Shown one piece after another: positions 1 to 5,071 of a stretch of 5,071 nt of DNA (position 1 is the first letter of the stretch; every line of letters starts with the position of its first letter). The translations under genes were made by a program, and so were the position numbers. The notes beneath the pieces are model-generated. The model worked only from the letters and a program-made list of their open reading frames with translations. It ran no database searches and was not told where the DNA came from. This stretch comes from Planctomycetota bacterium. GTDB lineage: Bacteria > Planctomycetota > PUPC01 > JABMSA01. The stretch is from positions 1-5,071 of the forward strand of contig JABMSA010000439.1 in assembly GCA_013202185.1 (NCBI GenBank). The letters run 5' to 3'.

Positions 1-177
1 ACAAGTACATTCATTTCGCCGGCAAAGAACGATGCCCATCTCCGAATACAGATCGACGACGAGGACGATAATGAAGAGGATTCGGACACGGAAAGATACA
101 GATCGAGGACGACGATGACGAGGAGGAGGAGGAATCACATGCCCTGCGGGCGCAGGTTTTGCCCGTTACATTCTTGA
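1..177 (+). CDS. Possible 3' end of an upstream gene with an acidic tail (uncertain)
   Basis: This reading frame is open from the window edge to a TGA at 175-177, giving 58 residues. It contains a strongly acidic run, IQIDDEDDNEEDSDTE (residues 16-31), and then turns abruptly to Arg/Thr-rich residues (RSRTTMTRRRR), which look like out-of-frame translation. A second acidic copy, IQIEDDDDEEEEE, lies in another frame from base 96 and runs on to a TGA at 207-209. One missing base in the short A-run at 92-94 would join the two acidic segments. The stretch may therefore be the end of a real gene carrying an indel or sequencing error, a decayed gene end, or simply purine-rich non-coding DNA. No domain can be recognised and the function is unknown. 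The other two frames close at 69-71 and 116-118. Confidence 0.25.
   Translation, partial: TSTFISPAKNDAHLRIQIDDEDDNEEDSDTERYRSRTTMTRRRRNHMPCGRRFCPLHS
46..133 (+). repeat. Imperfect purine-rich direct repeat
   Basis: The 11-base word ATACAGATCGA occurs at 46-56 and again at 96-106, exactly 50 bases apart. Each copy is followed by a GAC/GAG/GAT-rich tract; the second ends in repeated GAG/AGG triplets up to about 133. Because 50 is not a multiple of three, the two copies lie in different reading frames. Beyond the 11-base core the similarity is mostly low complexity. It may be a diverged tandem duplication of a segment encoding an acidic protein tail. Confidence 0.45.
143..160 (+). terminator. 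Weak intrinsic-terminator candidate upstream of the cluster
   Basis: CCTGC (143-147) pairs with GCAGG (152-156) around a four-base loop (GGGC) and is followed at once by TTTT (157-160). This has the layout of a rho-independent terminator, but the stem is only five base pairs and the T-run only four. It lies just before the promoter candidate at 174-203, where an upstream transcription unit could be expected to end. Against it: an open frame continues through it to 177. Confidence 0.3.
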
Positions 178-203
178 AAAGGAAGCACGTTTGGCGGTAC
201 AAT
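174..203 (+). promoter_or_regulatory. Sigma70-type promoter candidate for the ABC cluster
   Basis: A -35 box TTGAAA (174-179) matches the TTGACA consensus at five of six positions. After an 18-base spacer, a -10 box TACAAT (198-203) matches TATAAT at five of six. Transcription would start near 210, leaving a leader of about 87 bases before the ATPase start codon at 297. The surrounding bases are more AT-rich than the genes. The -35 box overlaps the stop codon of the frame that ends at 177, consistent with a new transcription unit starting here. The boxes were found by eye, and consensus preferences in this organism are unknown. Confidence 0.45.
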
Positions 204-296
204 ATATGACTGTGAAATTCATGCTGTGATCCAACCTCGCCATATCCCGGGAGCATTGAATCAGGTGCGGAACAGAGTAGGAGCGGGAAAGACCAC

Positions 297-1256
297 ATGA
301 TTGACGTAGAGAATCTGACTAAGGTATACGGCGACATCCGGGCCGTAGACGACATCACCTTCCACATGGGCGAAGGTGAAATCGTGGGGGTCCTCGGGCC
401 CAACGGCGCCGGCAAGACAACCATAATGCGCATACTCACGTGCTTCATACCGGCCACGTCGGGCACGGCACGCGTGGTTGGCCACGACGTATTCAGCGAG
501 AGCCTCCAGGTGCGGCAAAACATCGGCTACCTGCCGGAGAACAACCCGCTGTATCCGGAGATGCGCGTGACCGAGTACCTGAAATTCAGGGCGAAGCTGA
601 AGTACGTGCCGCGGAAAGAACGCCGCACCCGAATGGGGGAAGCGCTCGAGCGATGCGGCGCCACCGAATTCGCCAACCAGGTGATCGGCACGCTGTCGAA
701 GGGCCAGCGGCAGCGCGTGGGCCTGGCCGACTGCCTCCTGCACAACCCTAAGATTCTCATCCTCGACGAGCCTACCGTGGGCCTCGATCCCAATCAGATC
801 AGGCACGTTCGCCAATTGATCAAGCAGCTCAGCAGCTCGCACACGGTGCTCATCTCCACGCACATCCTCCCCGAGGTCGAGTCGGTCTGCGAGCGATTCA
901 TGATCATCCACAACGGCAAGCTGGCCTGCCAGATGCGCGTCGACGAGCTGCAAAGCTCGCCGTACCTCGACATCGAAGTGGCCGCGCCCGAGGGCGAGCT
1001 GCGAGAGGCGCTCAGAACCATGAAGGGCGTAAGGCACGTGCGCCGCGCGGGCGACGCAACCTTCGACGGCGCCCATCGCCTTACGCTCGAGCTTGACGAC
1101 GGCGGCGATCCTCGGGCCGAGATCTTTGAGATGCTGTCGCACAAGCAATGGAAGCTCCTCGAGCTGAGGCAGAGGGCGCTCACGCTCGAGGAAATCTTCG
1201 TTCAAACCACAACGCAAGACGAAACCGAAACCGCAAAGAAGGAGGGCACAAGTTGA
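297..1256 (+). CDS. ABC transporter ATP-binding protein, GldA-like
   Basis: This is the cytoplasmic ATPase subunit (319 residues) of an ABC-2 type exporter; it hydrolyses ATP to drive the permease encoded immediately downstream. The motifs are complete and in order: Walker A GPNGAGKT (34-41), Q-loop region IGYLPENNPLY (76-86), signature LSKGQRQR (133-140), Walker B ILILDEP with Asp157 and Glu158, D-loop GLDP (162-165) and H-loop STHIL with His189. The Glu in the Q-loop region, the LSKG signature and the DEPTVGLDPNQI stretch are typical of the GldA branch, so they are not defects. A C-terminal domain from about 225 to 305 follows, then a polar Thr/Glu/Lys tail. The ATG at 297 is well fixed: no other in-frame ATG, GTG or TTG lies between it and the in-frame TGA at 213-215. 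Its ribosome-binding site is modest (AGGAG at 279-283, 13 bases away, or GGGA at 285-288). The family is clear, but orthology to a true gliding gene is not, so no symbol is given. Confidence 0.95.
   Translation: MIDVENLTKVYGDIRAVDDITFHMGEGEIVGVLGPNGAGKTTIMRILTCFIPATSGTARVVGHDVFSESLQVRQNIGYLPENNPLYPEMRVTEYLKFRAKLKYVPRKERRTRMGEALERCGATEFANQVIGTLSKGQRQRVGLADCLLHNPKILILDEPTVGLDPNQIRHVRQLIKQLSSSHTVLISTHILPEVESVCERFMIIHNGKLACQMRVDELQSSPYLDIEVAAPEGELREALRTMKGVRHVRRAGDATFDGAHRLTLELDDGGDPRAEIFEMLSHKQWKLLELRQRALTLEEIFVQTTTQDETETAKKEGTS
1239..1246 (+). promoter_or_regulatory. Ribosome-binding site deciding the permease TTG start
   Basis: AAGGAGGG at 1239-1246 is a near-perfect Shine-Dalgarno sequence lying six bases before the TTG at 1253. 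It sits inside the last codons of the ATPase gene. It is the main reason to start the permease at TTG 1253 rather than at the in-frame ATG at 1148, which would add 35 polar residues translated from within the ATPase coding sequence. Confidence 0.85.
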
Positions 1257-2305
1257 ACGCGAGGAACATCTGCTCAATCACAGGCGTTGCGTTGGCCATC
1301 GCGGGCCTGATCATTGTGCTGGGCGTGTCGGACTCGCTGGCGACGGATCTTCTGGGCCTGGCCCTGTTCTTTGTCGGGTGCGCCGTTGGCCTGTTGCCAA
1401 CAAAGGCGCCGACCATCGCCTGGCGCGAGCTATCCTCATATTTCGTTTCGCCGATAGCGTACATCCTCATAGCCATGCATTTGCTGATGGTTGCCATCAT
1501 TTTCAATGACAGTGTTCTCGTCAGCCAGCGTGCGGAGCTGGAGCCGCTTTTCGGCAACCTCACGTGGCTGGCCCTGATCCTGTGCCCTGTCATCACAATG
1601 CGGCTGCTTGCCGAAGAGGCCCGCTCGGGCACGCTGGAAACAATTCTCACCGCTCCCATCACCGACGTCGAGCTTGCGCTCGGGAAGTTCATCGGCGGGT
1701 TCGGGTTCTTCGTAGCCGTACACGTGCCCACGCTCGTCTTCATATATATAATGGCGCGGCAGGGCAGCCCCGACTACGGCATCATCGCGGCAAGCTATGC
1801 CGGGCTGCTTCTGCTGGGTGCGTTGCTCATTTCGATCGGCCTGTTCATTTCGGCTTTCACGAAAAACCAGGTGATCGCCGCGTTCGTCGGTTTTGTGGCG
1901 ATGTTCGGGATGTTCATAATAGGCAGGCTTGGCACCCAGATTCCCGGCGAAGTCAATATTCCAGGTCTTGCCATCGCAGTTGTCGTCGCCTTGGGTTTTG
2001 CGGTCGTGCTGAGTGTGGTTCTTTACCAGTCCATCCGGAAAATCGCCGTTCCGCTTGTCGTGAGCCTGGTGGTTGCCGTGGGCGGAATCGCGGCTTGCGT
2101 TATCGGTCGGGCCGGCATAAAAGAGCATATCAGCGATTTTGCCGTCAAGCCGGGCCAGGTGCTGCACTACATCGGCCTGGGCTCGCACTATATGGATTTC
2201 ACCCGCGGCATCGTGAGCAGCCAGCACGTGTTGTACTACCTCACGCTGAGCGTGTTTTTCCTGTTCCTGACCGTTCGGATGATCGAGAGCCACCGGTGGC
2301 GCTAG
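1253..2305 (+). CDS. ABC-2 type permease, GldF-like, with extra membrane helices
   Basis: This is the membrane subunit (350 residues) expected to form the transport path and be driven by the preceding ATPase. Family hallmarks are the cytoplasmic loop RSGTLETILTAPITDVELALGKF (124-146) and the C-terminal region SHYMDFTRGIVSSQHVLYYL (311-330) ending in TVRMIESHRWR. Ten hydrophobic segments are visible, near 9-25, 32-48, 68-84, 103-119, 147-168, 177-201, 207-224, 237-257, 264-284 and 326-342. Loops 202-206, 258-263 and the Arg-rich C-terminus then fall in the cytoplasm, in line with the positive-inside rule. Family members of about 240 residues with six helices are common; here the N-terminal pair and the pair at 237-284 look like additions. 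The TTG start overlaps the ATPase stop in the four bases TTGA, so translation is probably coupled. Substrate unknown. Confidence 0.9.
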   Translation: MNARNICSITGVALAIAGLIIVLGVSDSLATDLLGLALFFVGCAVGLLPTKAPTIAWRELSSYFVSPIAYILIAMHLLMVAIIFNDSVLVSQRAELEPLFGNLTWLALILCPVITMRLLAEEARSGTLETILTAPITDVELALGKFIGGFGFFVAVHVPTLVFIYIMARQGSPDYGIIAASYAGLLLLGALLISIGLFISAFTKNQVIAAFVGFVAMFGMFIIGRLGTQIPGEVNIPGLAIAVVVALGFAVVLSVVLYQSIRKIAVPLVVSLVVAVGGIAACVIGRAGIKEHISDFAVKPGQVLHYIGLGSHYMDFTRGIVSSQHVLYYLTLSVFFLFLTVRMIESHRWR

Positions 2306-2342
2306 CGGCCGGCCGTTGTTGCTTGTGCCGCGTTCGCGCGGC
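2289..2342 (+). other. Cluster of three GC-rich palindromes at the permease/GldG junction
   Basis: Three perfect inverted repeats lie within 54 bases: GCCACCGGTGGC (2289-2300, over the last permease codons), CGGCCGGCCG (2306-2315, right after the stop codon) and GCCGCG-TTCG-CGCGGC (2327-2342). The last has a six-base-pair stem with a UUCG loop, extendable by two G-U pairs, and is the most convincing RNA hairpin. No T-run follows, so a classic intrinsic terminator is unlikely. A role in mRNA stability, processing or partial attenuation between cistrons is an inference. Confidence 0.55.
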
Positions 2343-2377
2343 GTTCACAATCAGATACACCAGGCTCCATTCGCTTG

Positions 2378-2383
2378 AAGGAG
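2378..2383 (+). promoter_or_regulatory. Ribosome-binding site deciding the GldG-like TTG start
   Basis: AAGGAG at 2378-2383 lies nine bases before the TTG at 2393, a good spacing. An ATG at 2386-2388 is nearer, but only two bases from the Shine-Dalgarno sequence and in another frame that stops after six codons (MSFEGK). The TTG is therefore the likely start of the long reading frame. Confidence 0.75.
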
Positions 2384-2392
2384 AAATGAGCT

Positions 2393-4291
2393 TTGAAGGC
2401 AAGTAGAGGTTCTCTTGTTGATATGATGGGTGTTGTGCTGGGGCTTATGGGGCTCACCTGCATTATGGTCGGCACTATTGCCTTCCCCATCGCCGGTGCA
2501 TGGAGAAACAGCTTCAGCATCACGTTCCTGCCTGTTGGCATAATACTTCTGCTGGGCAGCGCGTTCATCATGTGGCGGCTGGCTTCGGTGTTGGCGCTGC
2601 CTGCGGGCATCGTTGCGTGTGCCGTGGGCGTCATTGCCTGGGGCAACGCCCTGGAAGGCGCAAGCATCGTGCAATACGCGTTGCCCGCGGCAGCCGGCGC
2701 GACCCTGGCCTTGGGCTCTGTTGCCGTCAATGTGGTACTTATGCTCAAGGGCAACGCCACCCGAAAGGGCCTGGTGGGCGCCAACGTGGTGGTCATGTGC
2801 ATCATCGGCCTCGTGCTGCTGGGCGTCGTAAATTACATGGCGTCGCTTTATTATAACAAGCGCGACCTCACCCAATCGGGCAAATTCACACTGTCCGGCA
2901 AGACCATTCAGATACTCGAGAACCTCGACGAGCCCGTGAAGGTAACCGTGATAATGCCCCCGTCCGGGCCGATATATGATTTTACCAGTAACATGCTCGA
3001 CGACTACGCCCGTTTTTCCGACGGCAAGCTCTCGGTCGATTACATCGATATCGATATGGCGGGCGAGAGAGAGAGGGCGGGCAGGTTCTTCGAGGAAAAC
3101 AAGGGCGTCAACAACATACAGAGCGTAGTGTTTCAGGCATCGGGCGGCAAAACCAAGCAGATTCCAATCGGGCAGCTTGTGGCAAACATGGATACGTTGG
3201 CACAGATGCAAGGGGTTAAGCAAGAGCCCAAATTCAACGGCGAAAACGAATTCACCGCCGCATTGATAAAGGTAACCGACAAGGAGAAGAGCGTAATATA
3301 CTTCACAACCGGCAAGGGCGAATTGCTGCTCAGGCCCGCTGGCAGCCAACCGGCCATGTCGCGCATAGCCAAAGACATCAAAGGCGACAACTACGAGATA
3401 AAGACCATCAACATCGCCGCCGAAAAGAGGATACCCGACGATTGCACCGTCCTGGCGATCATCGGCCCGACCCGGCGGTTCTCGACGCTCGAGCTGGACC
3501 AGATCGGCGACTTCCTGAAGGTGCGGCACGGCAAGCTCCTGGTAGCCCTCGAGCCGATCGGCACCAAGGTCGTGGCGTCGGGCCTGGAGAGAATCCTCGA
3601 GGAGTGGGGCATAAGGGCCCGTACCGACATGAAGGCCGTAAGTATTTACCGACCGGTTCTCGGCGGCCAACAACAAGCAAGCTTCCAGATTTTCGCCGAG
3701 CATCCGCCGCACCAAATCACAAAGAAAATGCAAAGCCTCTCGACCATCTTCTTATGGAGTTGCGTGGTCGAGCCCCTTGAGCCGCCCAAACAGCCCCGCG
3801 GCCAGAGCGTGCCGGCGCGATACGACACCGCACCACTCGCCATGACCAGCAAGGGAGGCTGGGGTGAAACAGACAAGACTGCCGGCCCCGAGACCCGCTA
3901 CAACGAGGGAATCGACCTGACCGGTCCCGTGCCCATTGCCGCGTGCTCGCAGGAGCGCGCCCCCAAACAGCAGCCTCCCTCGCCATATGACCAGCCTCCG
4001 AAGCCCGATCCGAACTTCGACGGCGCACGCATCGTGGTGCTGGGCGACCGCGACGTCTTGACCAACCGCAACGCAAGCCAAGGCCCGGGCAACGTTAATT
4101 TCGTCCTCAACATCATCAACTGGCTCGCCGGCAAAACGGTCCGGCTGAGCATTGCACCCAAGTCCATCTACGCCAAGCCGATAACAATCAAGTACGGAGA
4201 AGAACAGGCGATCTTCTACAGCACGCTCTTCGGCCTGCCCTACCTGGCACTTGTCATCGGCGGCATAGTATACTGGAGACGCTCGAGCTGA
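2393..4291 (+). CDS. GldG-like ABC transporter auxiliary protein, membrane-anchored
   Basis: This 632-residue protein is the auxiliary partner of the preceding ATPase and permease. GldG-family landmarks appear in order: YYNKRDLTQSGKFTLS (153-168) just after the membrane region, GENEFTAALIKVT (283-295), KSVIYFTTGKGE (299-310), AIIGPTRRFSTLELD (355-369), GLERILEEWGI (397-407), ARIVVLGDRDVLTN (545-558) and NIINWLAGK, then a final helix near 609-628 ending in WRRSS. Five hydrophobic segments precede the domain (about 10-33, 42-61, 64-84, 95-118 and 127-152). Loops at 61-66 and 119-126 are basic and the loop at 84-94 is not, which places the large domain outside the cytoplasmic membrane. Canonical GldG has one N-terminal helix, so four appear to be extra. 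A Pro/Gln-rich linker spans 523-541. The start is TTG with a good Shine-Dalgarno. The biochemical role of the family is unknown; no enzymatic residues are claimed. Confidence 0.88.
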   Translation: MKASRGSLVDMMGVVLGLMGLTCIMVGTIAFPIAGAWRNSFSITFLPVGIILLLGSAFIMWRLASVLALPAGIVACAVGVIAWGNALEGASIVQYALPAAAGATLALGSVAVNVVLMLKGNATRKGLVGANVVVMCIIGLVLLGVVNYMASLYYNKRDLTQSGKFTLSGKTIQILENLDEPVKVTVIMPPSGPIYDFTSNMLDDYARFSDGKLSVDYIDIDMAGERERAGRFFEENKGVNNIQSVVFQASGGKTKQIPIGQLVANMDTLAQMQGVKQEPKFNGENEFTAALIKVTDKEKSVIYFTTGKGELLLRPAGSQPAMSRIAKDIKGDNYEIKTINIAAEKRIPDDCTVLAIIGPTRRFSTLELDQIGDFLKVRHGKLLVALEPIGTKVVASGLERILEEWGIRARTDMKAVSIYRPVLGGQQQASFQIFAEHPPHQITKKMQSLSTIFLWSCVVEPLEPPKQPRGQSVPARYDTAPLAMTSKGGWGETDKTAGPETRYNEGIDLTGPVPIAACSQERAPKQQPPSPYDQPPKPDPNFDGARIVVLGDRDVLTNRNASQGPGNVNFVLNIINWLAGKTVRLSIAPKSIYAKPITIKYGEEQAIFYSTLFGLPYLALVIGGIVYWRRSS

Positions 4292-4293
4292 CA

Positions 4294-4327
4294 TCGCGGC
4301 GCACGGGCATCGAACAAAGCGCCGCGA
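4294..4327 (+). other. Intercistronic hairpin between the GldG-like and DUF4340 genes
   Basis: TCGCGGCGC (4294-4302) and GCGCCGCGA (4319-4327) form a perfect nine-base-pair inverted repeat around a 16-base loop. It begins three bases after the GldG-like stop codon. No T-run follows, so it is not a standard intrinsic terminator. The ribosome-binding site of the next gene (GGAGG, 4343-4347) lies outside the stem and stays accessible. A processing, stability or attenuation role is an inference. Confidence 0.6.
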
Positions 4328-4359
4328 ATGAAACGCAGCCCCGGAGGCAGACCAACACA

Positions 4360-5071
4360 ATGAACCTGAAGACAACACTCGTCCTTCTAATACTGCTCGT
4401 TATCGCAGTGCCGGCCGCCGTCATTCTGCCCAAGCTCATCAAGACCACCGAAGAAGTGAAGCTGGCAAGAAACAAGGTATTCCCCGACCTCAAGACGCAA
4501 GACGCACGGCGGATGGAAATCACTGTAGGCGACCGCCGAATCGTCTGCGAAAAAACCGACGACACCTGGCACGTTGTCGAGCCGCTGAAAGACCGCGCGG
4601 ATTCCGCCAGGATCGAGGGCGTGATCTCGGCGTGCGAGTTCATGCGCTACAAGGGTAAAGTGGAAAAAGACCGCGCCGCCGACAACCAAGCCGCCTACGG
4701 CCTCGACAACCCCCGGGCCGAAGTGACCGTGGCCGACAAGGACCACACCTGGACGCTCCTCATCGGCAAAGCCTTCGAGGCAATCGACGACAAGAGCAGC
4801 AGCGGCGAAGACGTTTACGTCAAGATAAAAGACGCCGAAAGCATCTACCGAGTCGAAGCCGAGATCCTCCAAGACATCGACTACAAACCCGCCGACTTCC
4901 GCTACCGCTACCCCTTCGAGGTCTTGAGCCATCGCGTGAACAAGATCGAACTCGCCAACCAGGCCGGCGGCGTTGTGCTCGCAAAAGAAGACGATCAATG
5001 GCGCCTGCAAAAGCCCGTCCGAGACAAAGCCGAGCCGGTGAAAATCATCGACCTCATCAGCACCGTGGGCG
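4360..5071 (+). CDS. DUF4340 domain protein, membrane-anchored (3' end cut by the window)
   Basis: The first 237 residues are present and the frame stays open to the window edge. An N-terminal hydrophobic segment after Lys4 (about 5-23, TLVLLILLVIAVPAAVILP) looks like an uncleaved signal anchor, leaving the rest outside the cytoplasmic membrane. DUF4340 features follow: the strand ITVGDRRIVCEKTDDTWHVVEP (54-75), a helix with RIEGVISACEF (84-94), YGLDNP (113-118) and LLIGK (133-137). A second W-x-L-x-x-P unit (Trp214 to Pro219) followed by a helix suggests the fold repeats, as in other family members. Such proteins often directly follow GldG-like genes, so it is probably part of the same exporter, but its molecular function is unknown. 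ATG 4360 is chosen because the anchor begins there, no in-frame start lies in the 57 bases before it, and GGAGG (4343-4347) precedes it, though with a longish 12-base spacing. It follows the GldG-like gene after 68 bases. Confidence 0.88.
   Translation, partial: MNLKTTLVLLILLVIAVPAAVILPKLIKTTEEVKLARNKVFPDLKTQDARRMEITVGDRRIVCEKTDDTWHVVEPLKDRADSARIEGVISACEFMRYKGKVEKDRAADNQAAYGLDNPRAEVTVADKDHTWTLLIGKAFEAIDDKSSSGEDVYVKIKDAESIYRVEAEILQDIDYKPADFRYRYPFEVLSHRVNKIELANQAGGVVLAKEDDQWRLQKPVRDKAEPVKIIDLISTVG

Noticed and set aside
76..140. Glu for Gln in the ATPase Q-loop region and Lys in the signature, as possible defects (residues 76-140 of the protein)
   Set aside because: YLPE and LSKG are usual in the GldA branch of ABC ATPases, and all other motifs are intact.
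11..523. Minus-strand open frame with a run of serines
   Set aside because: The poly-serine is the complement of the GAG/AGG-rich tract near 110-133, and much of the frame is antisense to the ATPase gene.
1148..1252. N-terminal extension of the permease from an ATG inside the ATPase gene
   Set aside because: The 35 extra residues are polar and out-of-frame ATPase sequence; the strong Shine-Dalgarno at 1239-1246 points to TTG 1253.
261..1277. A 338-codon open frame on the minus strand
   Set aside because: It mirrors the ATPase gene, whose motifs are complete; the antisense product shows no family features.
3044..3055. Twelve-base palindrome ATCGATATCGAT
   Set aside because: It lies inside the GldG-like gene and simply encodes an alternating Ile/Asp stretch.
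2351..3733. A 460-codon open frame on the minus strand
   Set aside because: It lies antisense to the GldG-like gene, which has clear family motifs throughout. The minus-strand translation is His/Ala/Gly/Arg-rich with no recognisable domain, as expected for a mirror of GC-biased codons.
4328..4363. Eleven-codon frame ending in an ATGA overlap with the DUF4340 start
   Set aside because: No Shine-Dalgarno precedes its ATG and the peptide has no recognisable character. The overlap could aid coupling but is easily chance.

Overview
The window holds one operon-like cluster of four genes, all on the + strand, encoding an ABC-2 type exporter of the Gld (gliding-motility-associated) family. The order is ATP-binding protein (297-1256), polytopic permease (1253-2305), GldG-like membrane-anchored auxiliary protein (2393-4291) and the first 237 residues of a DUF4340 protein (4360 to the window edge, cut off). 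No tRNA, rRNA, CRISPR array, insertion sequence or other mobile element is visible.

The DNA is bacterial. It is moderately GC-rich, uses Shine-Dalgarno sequences, and starts two consecutive genes with TTG. GldA-F-G plus DUF4340 clusters are known from Bacteroidota but also from many non-gliding bacteria, such as planctomycetes and relatives, Hydrogenedentes-like lineages and deltaproteobacteria. The GC-rich coding sequence and enlarged membrane modules fit such an environmental, possibly PVC-like, lineage better than a typical Bacteroidetes glider. This is a guess; no taxonomic marker is present.

Region by region: 1-296 has no convincing complete gene. It holds a purine-rich stretch encoding an acidic repeat (perhaps the tail of an upstream gene, with the frame broken), a short terminator-like hairpin at 143-160, and a good sigma70-type promoter candidate at 174-203 that would drive the cluster. 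The ATPase and permease overlap by 4 bases (TTGA), which suggests translational coupling. The 87-base gap before the GldG-like gene and the 68-base gap before the DUF4340 gene each contain strong GC-rich inverted repeats without a U-tract. These are more likely mRNA-processing, stability or attenuation elements than true terminators.

Working together (inference from the families): the ATPase binds the cytoplasmic loops of the permease and powers it. The GldG-like protein, anchored by helices at both ends, presents a large domain outside the cytoplasmic membrane. The DUF4340 protein, anchored by one N-terminal helix, probably adds a second extracytoplasmic part. The transported substrate is unknown. 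Compared with the basic Gld architecture, the permease appears to carry two extra helical hairpins and the GldG-like protein four extra N-terminal helices. This is the most distinctive aspect of the window.
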